Of a stretch of 64,000 nt of DNA, positions 54,101-64,000 are shown one piece after another; position 1 is the stretch's first letter; each line of letters opens with the position of its first letter. A program made the translations under genes and the position numbers. Source of the stretch: Laburnicola sp. R22_1 (lineage: Eukaryota; Ascomycota; Dothideomycetes; Pleosporales; Didymosphaeriaceae); NCBI GenBank assembly GCA_014281115.1, contig JACONQ010000021.1, forward strand, positions 1 to 64,000. The letters are read 5' to 3'. The notes below the pieces were generated by a model. That model made no database searches. It saw only the letters and a program-made list of their open reading frames with translations, and was not told where the DNA came from.

Positions 54101-56699
54101 CCTGGAGAGTCGGGCAGATGCATCGAGTACCATACACGCAGACGCAGGGTCGCAGAAGACCCCGCTAAGCATGGCATCTTTGTCTAGCCAGACTTCAGTT
54201 TCTAGCGAGCCTTCTCAGCCACCTCTTTTGGGTATGTCAGGCCTCGTCTCCCAAGGGACAACGCCGGTCGAATCGCCACGAGCAGCACCTGCACAGCTTT
54301 CAACGGTCGCTTCCCAGGCCACCGAACCAGTAGAAATACCCAAATCTGCCCCTTCGCGATTTACTTCGGTTATACATCAAGGGACGGAGCCTGTTGCACC
54401 AAGAGCATCCCCATCCGGATTCTCTACCATTTACCAGCAAGTGACTGAACCGTCAAAATCAGAATCGTCGCCGTCGCAATTCTCTCTACTATCCCACGAG
54501 GCAACAGAACCGGCAAGATCAAAGATGGCGCTCTCAACGTTCTCTCCTCTCTCGTCTCTCAATACAGAACCTATACACTTGCCACGGCCAACGCCTCCGC
54601 AGTTGTCTACCGTATCTCACCAGACAACTTCACCCACTAATCCACCAGAGCGCAGGTGGTGTGTTGGAACCATAGTCGTCCAACAAACAGAGCCTATGGA
54701 ACCATATACACCTCTTCCGCAGGAGCACAGATTCTCTGACGTTACCATTCTGCAAGACACACAGCCAGAGTCACCAACTCTGCCCGCATTCCTCCCTAGT
54801 CCAAGCAGGCCGTCGACTGCTACCCGGATACTTCCTGCTCCGATATCGATTTCTGCCATCGTGGCTCAAGAGACAGAACTGGAAGTTGCTTCTCGGCCAC
54901 TGACTGCACATCGAACAGACCGCACATCACTTGCTCATTCATCAGCAGCGCAGACTGAGGACAGACAAGCCCAGCAGTCAGACAGCAGAGAGGGGCGCAT
55001 GCCACTAGCACACATTTCTTGTAATGTGCAAAAAGAGCGTGGACTAGATGTTGGATACCCTTTCCCACAGCAGGCCAAGAGCGTCACTTCCGACGAAGGA
55101 ACACAGACGATGGTCTCTGCGGACCAAATTGACCGTCTTCTTTTGGCTCGCAGCCAGCGACATTCAGGCACTATTGCGACCGCAGGTATCGAGAAACACA
55201 TGTCGCCTCCCCCGTCGCCTGGCAGGCGTAACTCGAATGAACTTGGTCGCACGCCTCGACGCCCAGGCAGCGCTTCGAGTGTGCGCTCGCGTGGAGCAGA
55301 TGCCCCACCTCTGCCGGCAGATCATAAAGAGGTTATTGCTGCTGCTTTGAAGTCACCACTAGCAGTAGTGACACCGCCTACTCCGGGTACTATGGGCCCG
55401 CCGATCATGCCGGCGTCCGCCTACAAGAATCGACCACAAACACCATCGCAAACACCATCGATCAGGACAAAGGCCATCGCCACAAGCCCCAGGACAAGTG
55501 GCACCACCCCTCGGCCCAGGTATCCTTCGCAAACTCGAAGTGGCGCTACTTCTCCAATCACTCGTCGATCTTCGGTATCATCGTTTAGCTCGGAAATCGA
55601 TCATCGTTTCAATATTCCAGGCGGCCCTACTTTTAGTCAGAGTGGCTTCGACCCCAACTCTACGGACCCACGCATGATCCAAGCCATCACGCAAACTATG
55701 ATTGGTGAATTCCTCTGGAAGTACACGCGAAAGGCTGGACGCGAAGCCATGTCTGAAACTCGCCATCGTCGCTTCTTCTGGGTTCATCCGTACACCCGTA
55801 CGCTTTACTGGAGCGAGCAAGATCCTACAACTGCGGGACGATCGCAGCTCAAAGCGAAGAGTGTTGCTATTGAGGCCGTGCATGAAGTGTCGGATGACAA
55901 TCCATTACCTCCTGGGCTTCACCTGAAGAGCTTGGTGGTCATCACGCCTGGACGCACTGTCAAATTCACGGCAACTACTAGCCAGCGCCACGAGACGTGG
56001 TTCAATGCGCTTAGCTACTTGCTCAAACGAACCGATGACGGCGAAGATGGGCAACGATCTGAAGCAAATGAGATCCAGAGCGAGTTCAATGCTGGGTACA
56101 GAAGCTCATCCAGACAAACTGGTCGCTCACGAGCCACTGTGTCTACTTACAACACTCGCCGCTCGTCTTCTCCCCACCATGCACAAGTCCCCACGCTTCG
56201 GCAATCGACCGTGACGGCACAACGTCCGACCTCAACCGAGCCAGGGCAGAGTTCAGTCGGCGGTCGATTCAGTACCATGCTCCGGTCTAGCTCTGCAATG
56301 CGAGAGTCATTTTCAAGTAGATTCAGTAGAGCGAGTGCACAAGAGGCAGTATCATATGAGGAGCCCAACAACTCTGCAGCCGACCTGAGTCGGGAGTTGG
56401 TAGAGTCAAACGCTCGAGATGCAGACCGGTTCGAGTTGCTGGACGTGAGGGCGTGCTGCGATGGTGAGTTGTTCGCCTTACTCCTCGGGAGGTATAGTGC
56501 TAACATTGATGCAGGGAAACACCATCTCGGACAACTCCATAGTCATTCTACCAAAGGCCGCCACAGCAGCTTCACTTCCCGACCCTCGATTATCGGCTCC
56601 ATGAGCTCTAGGTCTCATTCGCGTGCGGATTCGCACTACCGCAACGACCAGATCCGACATCAAATGGACTTGGAGGCGCAGCACTCTACTGCGGGTTAA
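51198..56699 (+). CDS. apsA: Cortical nuclear-migration protein ApsA (Num1/Mcp5 family)
   Basis: A very large protein, 1816 residues after removal of a 51-bp intron (56464-56514: GTGAGT...GCTAAC...GCAG). The start is ATG 51198 (MATANPQPG). Coiled coil covers residues about 50-95 and 175-340 (LLSQLKGLQAVLREKEEALK). From about residue 750 there are eight 20-residue repeats with Q-[DG]-T-x-P cores, then looser ones to about 1260. The C-terminus has the Mcp5-type PH domain, about 1490-1610 (IGEFLWKYTRKAG, RRFFWVHPYTRTLYW). In the family the PH domain binds phosphoinositides at the plasma membrane and the protein anchors dynein at the cortex for nuclear positioning. Length and layout match ApsA of filamentous ascomycetes. 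The intron length is a multiple of three with no stop codon. Confidence 0.95.
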   Translation: MATANPQPGAYAVEDPNGSDPFVTASQDAHRQRYSAFDNSQFSLYLDGSPAQAKRALQAHLAETTRRLHETSDLGNALVQQRKELEDKLQEVAKQEHESGIGPELRQKLAELEKEFNEVGRETARAFLPKSRVPSGETDTTAGASVYTSEGHHSPTKVSVPSRKQRNQQPSRINDIALATEISTSLLSQLKGLQAVLREKEEALKTVDLDRSQLEIEVEGLSQRLRTLDESESRLKDVNWNLETQVRDFETQSKAAADREHRLNHTLNLVKTEKATLEREFEELKQLHAKVNEDHAVKTKQHETELSGLRRNVSMGETERGALQRKMEELATQNHELALAVQHRMRAEGQASGDDTSPDEGGDGDDTITPEHSPPPSPTKATPRHGQLESETLKHSLHHAHRMIQQLKNNIHREKTEKIELKRMLQDTRDELESNRSAVNGPGSASKRRKNDKDVFKKPPRPDRLGALRTGSHEVVLDEEDWEEHDAMPNTPSKPPRHSDVVPGAFPSGFSSAAETSANEGFETANETSDAAFETANERDGTTTETDAFQTGAETLDGDSSDDLTETEAGPSNSATVRQRPSSLAMAHRDSYESTASTSGDEWDNVEVKTPVQPQHARYRVKGRQGANRRSTPRAGPEAYLDTPPAVKDSPASFINDSNNSTPAQGKSLFAELDALSAGESDDDSVADGTPSRSTMLSPESSPETFRKSVLSGSPLQSVILSKPPMVDSSMMTEPWLPSPVASPNSVSSVSAQHTDPRSTPLASFALSNLATQGTEPRSAPLPLFGMSTHATQGTVPQSVPLPAFNMSPLVAQGTMPQSAPVPVLGLSTMAAQGTEPRSAPTVPLHLSSLSEQDTAPQYAPPAQLDMSTVSAQDTLPQSAPLLSLYMSNVHGQGTVPRSLPPLSLNMSSFVAQATEPVSPITVRSMTPVLGVSSIARQSTEPVESRDSSGSFAAPSLTSSISTQATEPLESRADASSTIHADAGSQKTPLSMASLSSQTSVSSEPSQPPLLGMSGLVSQGTTPVESPRAAPAQLSTVASQATEPVEIPKSAPSRFTSVIHQGTEPVAPRASPSGFSTIYQQVTEPSKSESSPSQFSLLSHEATEPARSKMALSTFSPLSSLNTEPIHLPRPTPPQLSTVSHQTTSPTNPPERRWCVGTIVVQQTEPMEPYTPLPQEHRFSDVTILQDTQPESPTLPAFLPSPSRPSTATRILPAPISISAIVAQETELEVASRPLTAHRTDRTSLAHSSAAQTEDRQAQQSDSREGRMPLAHISCNVQKERGLDVGYPFPQQAKSVTSDEGTQTMVSADQIDRLLLARSQRHSGTIATAGIEKHMSPPPSPGRRNSNELGRTPRRPGSASSVRSRGADAPPLPADHKEVIAAALKSPLAVVTPPTPGTMGPPIMPASAYKNRPQTPSQTPSIRTKAIATSPRTSGTTPRPRYPSQTRSGATSPITRRSSVSSFSSEIDHRFNIPGGPTFSQSGFDPNSTDPRMIQAITQTMIGEFLWKYTRKAGREAMSETRHRRFFWVHPYTRTLYWSEQDPTTAGRSQLKAKSVAIEAVHEVSDDNPLPPGLHLKSLVVITPGRTVKFTATTSQRHETWFNALSYLLKRTDDGEDGQRSEANEIQSEFNAGYRSSSRQTGRSRATVSTYNTRRSSSPHHAQVPTLRQSTVTAQRPTSTEPGQSSVGGRFSTMLRSSSAMRESFSSRFSRASAQEAVSYEEPNNSAADLSRELVESNARDADRFELLDVRACCDGELFALLLGRYSANIDAGKHHLGQLHSHSTKGRHSSFTSRPSIIGSMSSRSHSRADSHYRNDQIRHQMDLEAQHSTAG

Positions 56700-58127
56700 G
56701 GCTCCTACCTCCTACACTCTCCTACCAGCATTCTTTGCATCATATGTTTGTTCCTGGCAGCGTCATAATCCGTTGTCACTTTCTGATCTGACTGACAGTC
56801 ATTTGTTTCCTATAGTCTCTCCGAAGCACTTGCATCCTCTAATTGAGGAGCATTCTGCTCATTGCGCTCCTTTGTCTTTATCTCTCCGGCTCTCTGTTTT
56901 GGGAGGATGTCTCCTAGTGTGGATTCGACTGAAGGGCTCGAATCGGTGGAAAGGGAACTTGCAAATCCTATGGCGGTTCTGGAAGTGGCGTTCGGGTATC
57001 AAGCGCTGGGTGAAGAGGCTAGAATGGGGTTGGGACTGGCATTCTGCGATGACCGCTGTTTCTTCGCCTACCGGAAAGAAGCATGCTTGATGACTCTCTT
57101 TTATGTGTCTGTTCTTAATTTTTTTTTCCTTTTTTTATTACTTGCGCATGGTCGACTGACAAGCCTGTCACTAATTATTTCCTTTATAGCGTTGTGTTTT
57201 CCGTTCGTCGTCTATCGTTTATTTTATTTTCGTGTATTTTTTTGGGGGGATGTGGGAGTTGAGCATGTTTTGTTAATGTTTTGTTTTTGGAGGGGAGGAT
57301 AGGAGGCGCAAAGCGGAGACTGCTGTGTGTGGTGCTTGCGCTTGTTGCTTGCGGGAGAGATATGATGGTCTTATCAGATTGGCGGTAGTGATGAATGAGA
57401 TATAAATTGTGAACTGGTTGTTCTCGTGAGTGATGTGGATGGGTGACTAGGTCGTCATGCGGGTAGTGAGAGAGACTGCGTCTGTACCTATTCGTTCTCT
57501 CTGGTAGATGACCTACCTACCTGCTCTTTGCTGGCGATATGTGAAATTGCCTGTCTAGGTTTAAAATGTCTACACGTTTCACCGGTATAAACATTGGGCG
57601 CATAATCGCCAAAACATTCATGTGCTTAATTCTAAATAAATAACTTGTGGCACACAGCATGAACATGCAGCTGGATTAGGGAAAGCGTCTCCCGCCTGCC
57701 AAGCGGGGCAGGTGCAGGGGTGACAACAGAAACACAACGTGCCAAGGCCATGCTGCAAACTCTCGAACGCGTCGACGCCTCCCCAACGTCAACGTCACCC
57801 GAGCCACCATCGCACCGGCGCATCTTTCCTTAGCCTACGAGTCTTAATTGCATTCCCTTCGACGACTGCGGGCAGCGACCTTTTGTTTCCACACGACGAA
57901 TCGGGCTCCGACGGGCTTCTGACCTGGCGCGCCGCGCCATCTGGAGTAAAATCTACCTATTGCCTGGCATACATCCCCGAGCGAGCGCAGTAGCTGCCTG
58001 CCTCCACCACGACCACCTCCCTCTACGCACAACGCTCGATCGCACGACCTCGTTCCACCTCCCTCGATACACCCACCCACACACCCACACATTGTGAACC
58101 GCGCCCAACCCGCGCCCCACCGTAACA
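56700..58127. other. Intergenic region, apsA 3' side and isy1 5' side
   Basis: T-rich tracts at 57115-57140 and 57225-57245 probably belong to the apsA 3' untranslated region. The 58000-58127 stretch is C-rich and likely isy1 promoter or leader. No additional gene supported. Confidence 0.5.
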
Positions 58128-58897
58128 ATGGCCCGCAACAGCGAAAAAGCGCACTCGATGCTCTTCCGCTTCCGCGCCGCGCAAGCCGCCGAAGCCGGCA
58201 TAATCGACATATCGCGCACACGCCGACCCAAGCTCATCACATCCGTAACCTCGATCCCCGTGTGCGAAAAATGGCGCGGCCAGGTGCTCAAAGAGATCTC
58301 GCGCAAAGTGAGCAAGATCCAGGAGGCGTCGCTGTCCGACTACCAGATCCGCGACCTCAACGACGAGATCAACAAGCTGATGCGCGAGAAGCACATGTGG
58401 GAGGCGCAGATACGGAATCTGGGCGGCCCGAATTACATGCGTGGGGGACGGGTGGTGGATGAGGAGGGGAGGGAGGTGCCTGGGGGAAGGGGTATCGGTA
58501 TTTTGGGAGGGCGAGGGAGTTACCGGGTGTGAAGGAGTTGTTTGAGCGGAACAAGGGGGGGGAGGAGGACGAAGAGGGCGCGAAGAGGGCGAGGGAGAAG
58601 CGGAGCGAGTTGAGGGGGAGGGTGGATGCGGGGTATTATGGGTATAATCTTGATGAGGAGGATGGGTCGTTGGTGGCGTATGAGCGGGCGAAGGAGAAGG
58701 AGGCGTGGGAGGACTTTATGGACTTGCCGGAGCATTTGGGCGACATGGGGGGAAAGGCGGCACAGGCGCAGGCGGCGTGGGAGGAGTTACCGGGTGATGC
58801 GGGCGATGGCGTGAGGTGGAATTTGCCGACGCTGGAGGAGGTTAATGAGGAGCTGCTGGAGCGGAGGAAGAGGAAGTTGCTCGAGAAGTTGGGTTGA
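58128..58897 (+). CDS. isy1: Pre-mRNA splicing factor Isy1, with a frame break in a G-run
   Basis: ATG at 58128 in context AACAATGGCC. The N-terminal 110 residues are unmistakable Isy1: MARNSEKAHSMLFRFRAAQA, RTRRPKLITSV, EKWRGQVLKEISRKV, DLNDEINKLMREKHMWEAQI, LGGPNYMRGG. The frame then hits TGA at about 58530, while the continuing Isy1 sequence (GYRYFGRARELPGVKELFE and on to the C-terminus at 58897) lies in another frame. One base too few in the G-rich tract 58482-58492 explains it; adding it back gives about 256 residues, normal for fungi. Isy1 is a nuclear Prp19-associated spliceosome factor active around the first transesterification. A true loss is unlikely. Confidence 0.92.
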
Positions 58898-59993
58898 ACG
58901 CTGCGTACGTCGCTACCTAGCCCTGCCTACCCTCGACGCTACCGATAATACGACACCAATGCCATACCATACACATACACACCCACACACACCCCCCACA
59001 TCCCATCGCCCACAAATCGAACGCTGGAAAAAACGAAAATCCACCCGTTCGCTCTCGCGAGAACCCCTTTCTTGTTCGTACCGTTTACGACTCTATTCGA
59101 TTCATCCGGAGTGTTTAACACGCCTGCTAGAGGCTGCGGGCGGACGGTGTGACCATGCATGCATGCATTCTCTCTCTTTCTTTTCTTTTCTTTCCATTCT
59201 TTCCATGTCATGCCATGCCATATGCGAGCGAGGCAGGGAGGCGGACAGAGGCGGACCTCTCATCCAAGAAATCCAAAAAGTCTTCGCCCTTTATTCTTTT
59301 TCCTTTTGGGTATGATAAACAGACAGACAGCCTGATATGTATACCCTACACCCTACCGTTTTCCTTCCTTGTAGCTGTGTGGGTAGGGGGCGGAGTGGGT
59401 GCAGTGGACTGGAGTGGGGGACTAAGGCAGGTAGTAGTGTGGCGTGGCGTGGTGTTCTTTTTGTATGATATTCTATTATCTTAGGTTGGATTAGGGTGGG
59501 TAGGTAGATAGAGCAGAGAGAGAGGGGGAGAGCATAAGGTAGTTGTCGCGGTGGAAACTGGAAAGGGCATCGCAGCGTAGGTGGGCATGAATGTGAGAAC
59601 ATGATTATCGTTCGTTCGTTAGTCTTCTGTCTGTCTGTCTGTCTGTCTGTCTATAAGAAGTAAGATATTGTCTTAAATAGTAGGAAGCCTTCCTCGAAAC
59701 ATGTTTGTGTGTGCATGTAAGGGTTAACAAGGAGTTGGTTGTGCTTTCTTACAAGAAAATCTACCAAATGCCATTTTTCAGCTTAGAAGGAGAATCCACA
59801 AAACCATAGAGTCTGAGGCTAGGGAACCCAAGTCCCCATTAACAGACAGGCAACAAAACAGACTAAAATCTAGGGCAGATGACGTCCAAACCACAACGAC
59901 CTTATTCATGGTATCCGATGCTATTCATTATACACACAAACAAACCCGTCTCATCTTCAGACCCACATCAATCAATCAATCAATCACCATCCC
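58898..59993. other. Intergenic region between convergent isy1 and cct8
   Basis: Holds the 3' ends of both genes. Contains a GTCT microsatellite at about 59626-59653 and a short ATCA run near 59970-59986. No gene supported. Confidence 0.55.
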
Positions 59994-61774
59994 CTAGTCA
60001 TCCTGATCCCAATTGCCCTGCTGCGCCTTACCCGGCATCTTCGGCCCACCCGCCTGCCTCGCCACAATGATCTGATCCACGCTCAACACCGTCCTCGCCG
60101 CCTCCGTCGCCAGCCGAATCGCCCAGCTCTTGCTAACCCACAAATCGAGAATGCCCTCGTCCTTTGCATCCAGCGTGCCCGTCCCATCGTCATTCTCAAT
60201 GTCCACGCCGACCGTCCACTCGTCGTCTTTCCGCCCCTTCTGCGCGCCATGTGCGACGTACAGACGAGCCAGCACCTCGGTGGCGTCGAGGCCGGCCGAC
60301 TCTGCGAGCGTGCGGGGGATGACCTCGAAGGCTTCGGCGTACTTGCGGATGCTGTATTGGGACAGTCCCGGTGTGCGGTCGGCAAGCGACTTGATGCGCT
60401 CGATCAGTTGCATTTCGGCGGCGCCGGCACCAGGGACAAGTCTCGGGTCCCGCGTGATGGCCTTGACTACGTTGACACCGTCGTCAATGGCGCGCTCCAC
60501 GTCGTCGAGGTGGTTCTGTGTCGCACCCCGGAGGACGAGCGTCGCTGTCCGAGTCTGGTCGTTCTCTTGTCTGAAGACGGTCACGCGGTCGCCGCCAATC
60601 TCGAGCGTCTCTACGATGTCGATTGAGCCCATCTCGTCCGGCATGGGTGCGCCAAGGCGAGCGAGAGGTGTTGCACCGACCACGCGGCAGAGGCGGCGGA
60701 GCTCGAATTTGGAGAGGACCTTGATGACGAGGATGTTGTAGCGGTTGAGGTAGTGTGCGGCAAGCTCGCCGATGGTCGAGCCTGCTACGACCACACGGAG
60801 ACCAGAATCGTGCAGCTCTTTCACGACCTGCTCAATCTGTTGCTCCTCGCCCTTGGTGAAATCCATCATCTCCTTGGCGTTGTGTAGCAGTACTGTGCCC
60901 TTCGTCTCCGTCTGCGAGATATCGATGGGACACGAAAAGACTCCGACCTTGGCCTTGGTGGCCTTCTTGATGTTGCCTTCTGGTTCGCGTGCGAAGACCA
61001 TACCCTTGACGACCTTGCTCTGCTCCAGGCTGCCGCCCATGATCTTAACCACCCGAATATTGTCTACGTTGAAGTTGACGGGGTTCTTGGGGAGGACGGC
61101 GAGGACGGCCTCGGCGACGAGGTCTGCGAGGAAGTCTTCGCTGCCGGACTGCTTGGCTGCTACGACGGTGCGGATCGCTTTGCTGAGTTCTTCTTGTGAC
61201 CAGATATCTTCGACCTTGTCGCATACGAGCTCTACAGTAATGGTTAGCTTGGTGCTCCTGCCCATGTAAGGCTTCGGTTGCCATACCCTCCAATATCTGC
61301 AAAGCAGCAGCCTGCGCCTTCTCGTATCCCAGCACAATATCGCTAGTCTTGAGTCCCATCCGTATAAGCTGCTCCGCCTTCTTCAACAGCTCACCGGCCA
61401 GGACGATCACCATGTTGGTCGCATCACCCATCTCCGCCTCCTGCTGCTGCGACGCCATGACCAGCAGCTTCGCCGCGGGGTGCACGACCTCCAGCTCTCT
61501 CAATATCGTCGCGGCATCCGATGTTAATATCATCTTCTGGAGGTGATTTATGACGATCTTGTTGCGACCATAGGGTCCGAGGGAGGTCTGTACTGTCTGG
61601 GCAATGGTGCAGCATGCGTCGATATTGCGGATGACGGCCCCATCGTCGGCGTCGTAGCTGTCGTGGGGTGGTTAGCTGGGTATGCAGGGCAGGTGAGGGG
61701 TATTGGGTATGTTACTTTTGGTAGCCCTGCTTGAAGAGGCCGGCGTTCGGGGCGTTCGGTATCGTGAGAGACAT
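59994..61774 (-). CDS. cct8: T-complex protein 1 subunit theta (CCT8)
   Basis: Three exons on the minus strand, 61774-61716, 61657-61287 and 61231-59994, with introns of 58 and 55 bp (GTAACA...ACAG, GTATGG...GTAG). The frame is continuous, giving 555 residues, normal for CCT8. Start MSLTIPNAPNAGLFKQGYQN. Group II chaperonin landmarks are TSLGP at 44-48, HPAAKLL at 79, a GDAT motif at 97-100 (often GDGT elsewhere), LVPGAGAAE from 408 and GVD at 485-487. The block NVDNIRVVKIMGGSLEQSKV and the C-terminal RQAGGPKMPGK point to theta rather than other subunits. It forms the cytosolic double-ring TRiC complex that folds actin and tubulin with ATP. Essential in yeast. Confidence 0.96.
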
Positions 61775-62501
61775 ATTGGAGGCGTCGGAGGGGTATCAGA
61801 GGGGTTTGTGGTGTGGTGCCTGAAAGCTGTTGCGCGGGACGCGTCCTGGTTCCGTTTCTCAAAAATTGGCCTTGGCGTCGGCGTTGACTTTTGCCGACTG
61901 AGGAAAACATGCATTCATTCAGATCTTGGAATAGCACGATACAAAAAGCCCATAGGCGGCGAGACTTCGAAGACCAAGGTGCGCAGTGGCACTTCTAGGA
62001 TTCCTCTATATTCAATTGCGTATGGCCACACGTCTCGACTTCATCAAGCCCTGCCGACGAAGGATGCGGGTTCCGTCCAATACACCGTCGATGCAAGGAG
62101 CCACGGGAATGTCGAGCAAGCCTTCTTCATGCCGTGAACACCATCTGTGCCGACTCCCAGGCGCGGACTGCATCCAAAAATACCCAATGCGCATGGACAC
62201 AGCAGAAAAAATGTGAGCAAGATCTATCTAGCCGTACACCTTGGAACGATTTTGAGGGTACCGCTAGCGAAAAGACTGCTCGATTCTTCTAGGCACCGGT
62301 AAATGACCAACATCTCACGTAGACGGAGTATACTGGGGATAAGGATAGGTGCCATGAGATTACAGAAGGAAGAGAGTCGCGCTCGGCTCTGAAGAATGTG
62401 ATGGGCGGTCGCTTAGTAATACATGCGCTAGGCCGGATGCACTCCCGAAACTTTTTGAGAGGAGAGCAGCGCATCCCACGACGCGACACGGGCATGCAGC
62501 C
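61775..62501. promoter_or_regulatory. Divergent promoter region, cct8 / mL46
   Basis: 727 bp separates the two divergent starts and contains no supported gene. It presumably holds both promoters and 5' leaders. No specific motif is assigned. Confidence 0.5.
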
Positions 62502-63647
62502 ATGAATGCCGGACACCAGACGACGAGGCGCCTCGCGGCCGGAGCAGGTATGCAGAATACGGGAAGCATTATAACATGTCGCTGATGGAAGCAGGGAAAG
62601 CGGTATGCCGCTCATGTGGAAACTCCCTCGCCCGCAACTACGCATCCGCCGCCGCAGCAGCCGTCCAGACCGAAGACCAGATCGCCCAGCATGTGCCCCC
62701 CGTCGCCCAAGTATCCCCGCAAACCGCATACGGCATCAATGCCGGTGTCGTGCTCTCTCGCCCTCCGCAATTGACGCGCGACCTGCACCCTTTCGAATCC
62801 GCCTTCTTCCTCTACCAGCGGCGTCTCAACGAGCGATCCGCCCTGCCGTTCACGAGATACTTCTACTACAAGGATCGGACGCCGGCTGACCGAGAATGGA
62901 AACGGAAGATCAAGCAGCGGTTGACGCCCGCCAGGGACATTGGGCGGTACAAGGGTTATGGCGACGAAGCGTGGAACGACGAGCTGCTCATCGGCGCCCA
63001 GGAGAGCGACTTCAATTGGCAGGTGGAGAGACTGCTGGAAGATGCTGAACAGACGGGTACGGAGAACCAGCCGCAGGGTGAGGGCAGTGAAGCGCCCACG
63101 GTACCCAGCACGCACAAGAAAGTCGAGCACGAGCCCGTGGAGAGACCCATGCCAAGGATCACCGAGGCGGATGAGAAGAACGATGTCAAGAGCTTGAACC
63201 GGTTGCTACAAAGGACGCTGTACCTTGTCGTGAAGGACAAGAAAGGGCGGTGGATGTTCCCGCAGGACAAGCTGCAGAAGGAGACGCTGAAAGAGGTACA
63301 TGTCGCTCCCCATCCGGCGGCCGTTTGACCTAGCTAATGCTTCATAGGCGTCACACCGTGTTCTCGAGTACTCCGCCGGCGTAAACATGAACACATGGGT
63401 CGTCGGCAACGTTCCCATCGGCCACTACCAGCTCAACTACCGCGAAGCGCGCAAGACCGAGTCGGGCCTGAACGAGCTCGGCGCCAAGACCTTCTTCATG
63501 AAAGCCCGCATCATGGCCGGACAAGCCAATCTGAAAGAGAACCAACTCGGCCTCACGGACTTCAAATGGCTGGCCAAGGAAGAGATTCGGCGCGAGGTGG
63601 GCACTCCCTACTGGCAATCCGTCAAGAACATGCTGGCTGAGCGGTAA
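62502..63647 (+). CDS. mrpl17: Mitochondrial large-subunit ribosomal protein mL46 (Mrpl17)
   Basis: Proposed exons are 62502-62547, 62595-63295 and 63348-63647 (348 residues). Introns are 47 bp (GTATGC...GCAG) and 52 bp (GTACAT, branch GCTAATG, ATAG). The first exon gives MNAGHQTTRRLAAGAG, and with CRSCGNSLARNYAS it forms a basic, acid-poor mitochondrial targeting sequence. An ATG at 62576 would read through the proposed first intron and give a less convincing leader. The mature part has PFESAFFLYQRRLNERSALP, the linker RPMPRITEADE, KDKKGRWMFP and a C-terminal NTWVVGNVPIGHY, matching the mL46/Mrpl17 family with its Nudix-like fold. It acts in the mitochondrial matrix as part of the 54S subunit. 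Confidence 0.92.
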
Positions 63648-64000
63648 TCCATGTCGTAATAGAGGGACTGTAGATTAGATGACGTTGTTGTAGAAAGCTC
63701 TGTACAGTATCTGAATTGTTTGTACGATACCACGAGTGCCTTTTTTAGTCCAGGCTGTTCATGTTGTCGAAATTGGGCTGTGGCGATGGGCTGCGAGGCG
63801 TGGAGACGTGGTATATATGCAGATTGTTCAGTGCTTGGAAGTGTGTGTTTTACTGATAAGATTGCGATTATATGAGTGACTGCGTTGGACTGACTGCCTG
63901 CTACTACCTCGTACATCGTCTCGTGCAACGCCTCTGATTCCCTTCCGAACAACAATTGGATCTGGCGTCGGCTTCGTAGCTAAGATGTATGCCATTCTCT
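63648..64000. other. Downstream of mL46, no supported gene
   Basis: Probably the mL46 3' untranslated region and intergenic sequence. A 115-codon open frame on the minus strand overlaps the mL46 end and has no recognisable motif. Confidence 0.5.

Noticed and set aside
56623..57302. Frames of 146-155 codons after apsA
   Set aside because: One overlaps the apsA end, both run into T-rich 3' untranslated sequence and neither has a domain.
63608..63955. 115-codon minus-strand frame at the window end
   Set aside because: Overlaps the mL46 C-terminus; no motif.

Overview
The window is one end of a filamentous ascomycete chromosome, probably a Dothideomycete of the Pleosporales type. It opens with a TTAGGG-type telomere (CCCTAA repeats on the + strand). 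About 35 kb of AT-rich subtelomere follows, in which nearly every open frame is broken by TAG/TAA codons, as expected from repeat-induced point mutation (RIP, C-to-T changes on both strands). From about 35.1 kb the composition changes sharply to a GC-balanced, gene-bearing region with short GT-AG introns. The order assignment is inference; no rDNA or other marker gene is present.

Region 1 (1-35,100) is a transposon graveyard. It holds four pogo/Fot1-like DNA transposon copies or remnants with TA target duplications (202-3273, 8232-10444, 18407-20270, 23356-25189), two Tc1/mariner-type elements (764-2277 and 31334-33448), three gypsy-type retrotransposon remnants (7200-7980, 11400-16560, 27564-33630) and several unclassified repeat families. 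Nesting gives relative ages: Tc1 inside pogo, pogo inside a 1.1 kb repeat that is itself inside a roughly 1 kb repeat, Tc1 inside gypsy. The Tc1 element at 31334-33448 is the least decayed; its transposase frame is continuous across two introns apart from RIP-type nonsense codons. I see no intact host gene here.

Region 2 (35,100-48,900) is transitional. It has a relic reading frame near 35.7 kb, an alpha/beta hydrolase, two disordered proteins of unknown function, a MITE-like element hosting a nearly intact pogo-like transposon, a 26-bp minisatellite of about 17 units, and a multiply disabled pseudogene of a large uncharacterised fungal protein.

Region 3 (49,000-64,000) is conserved housekeeping sequence: the spliceosomal factor Cwc24, the cortical nuclear-migration protein ApsA, the spliceosomal factor Isy1, chaperonin subunit CCT8 (theta) and mitochondrial ribosomal protein mL46. 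cwc24/apsA and cct8/mL46 are divergent pairs that probably share promoters. Cwc24 and Isy1 both act in the Prp19-associated spliceosome machinery but are not otherwise linked. There is no operon-like organisation.

Data quality: the first 33 bases look like an untrimmed Oxford Nanopore adapter plus native barcode. Several single-base frame breaks lie in homopolymers, including one in the usually essential isy1. Some 'broken' genes may therefore be assembly errors, whereas the C-to-T nonsense codons in the AT-rich region are biological. I did not find a convincing undescribed functional system. The most interesting biological signals are the paired 17-bp boxes in the pogo-like terminal repeats, which diverge between elements but stay matched within each, and the 115-bp module that heads several otherwise different repeats.
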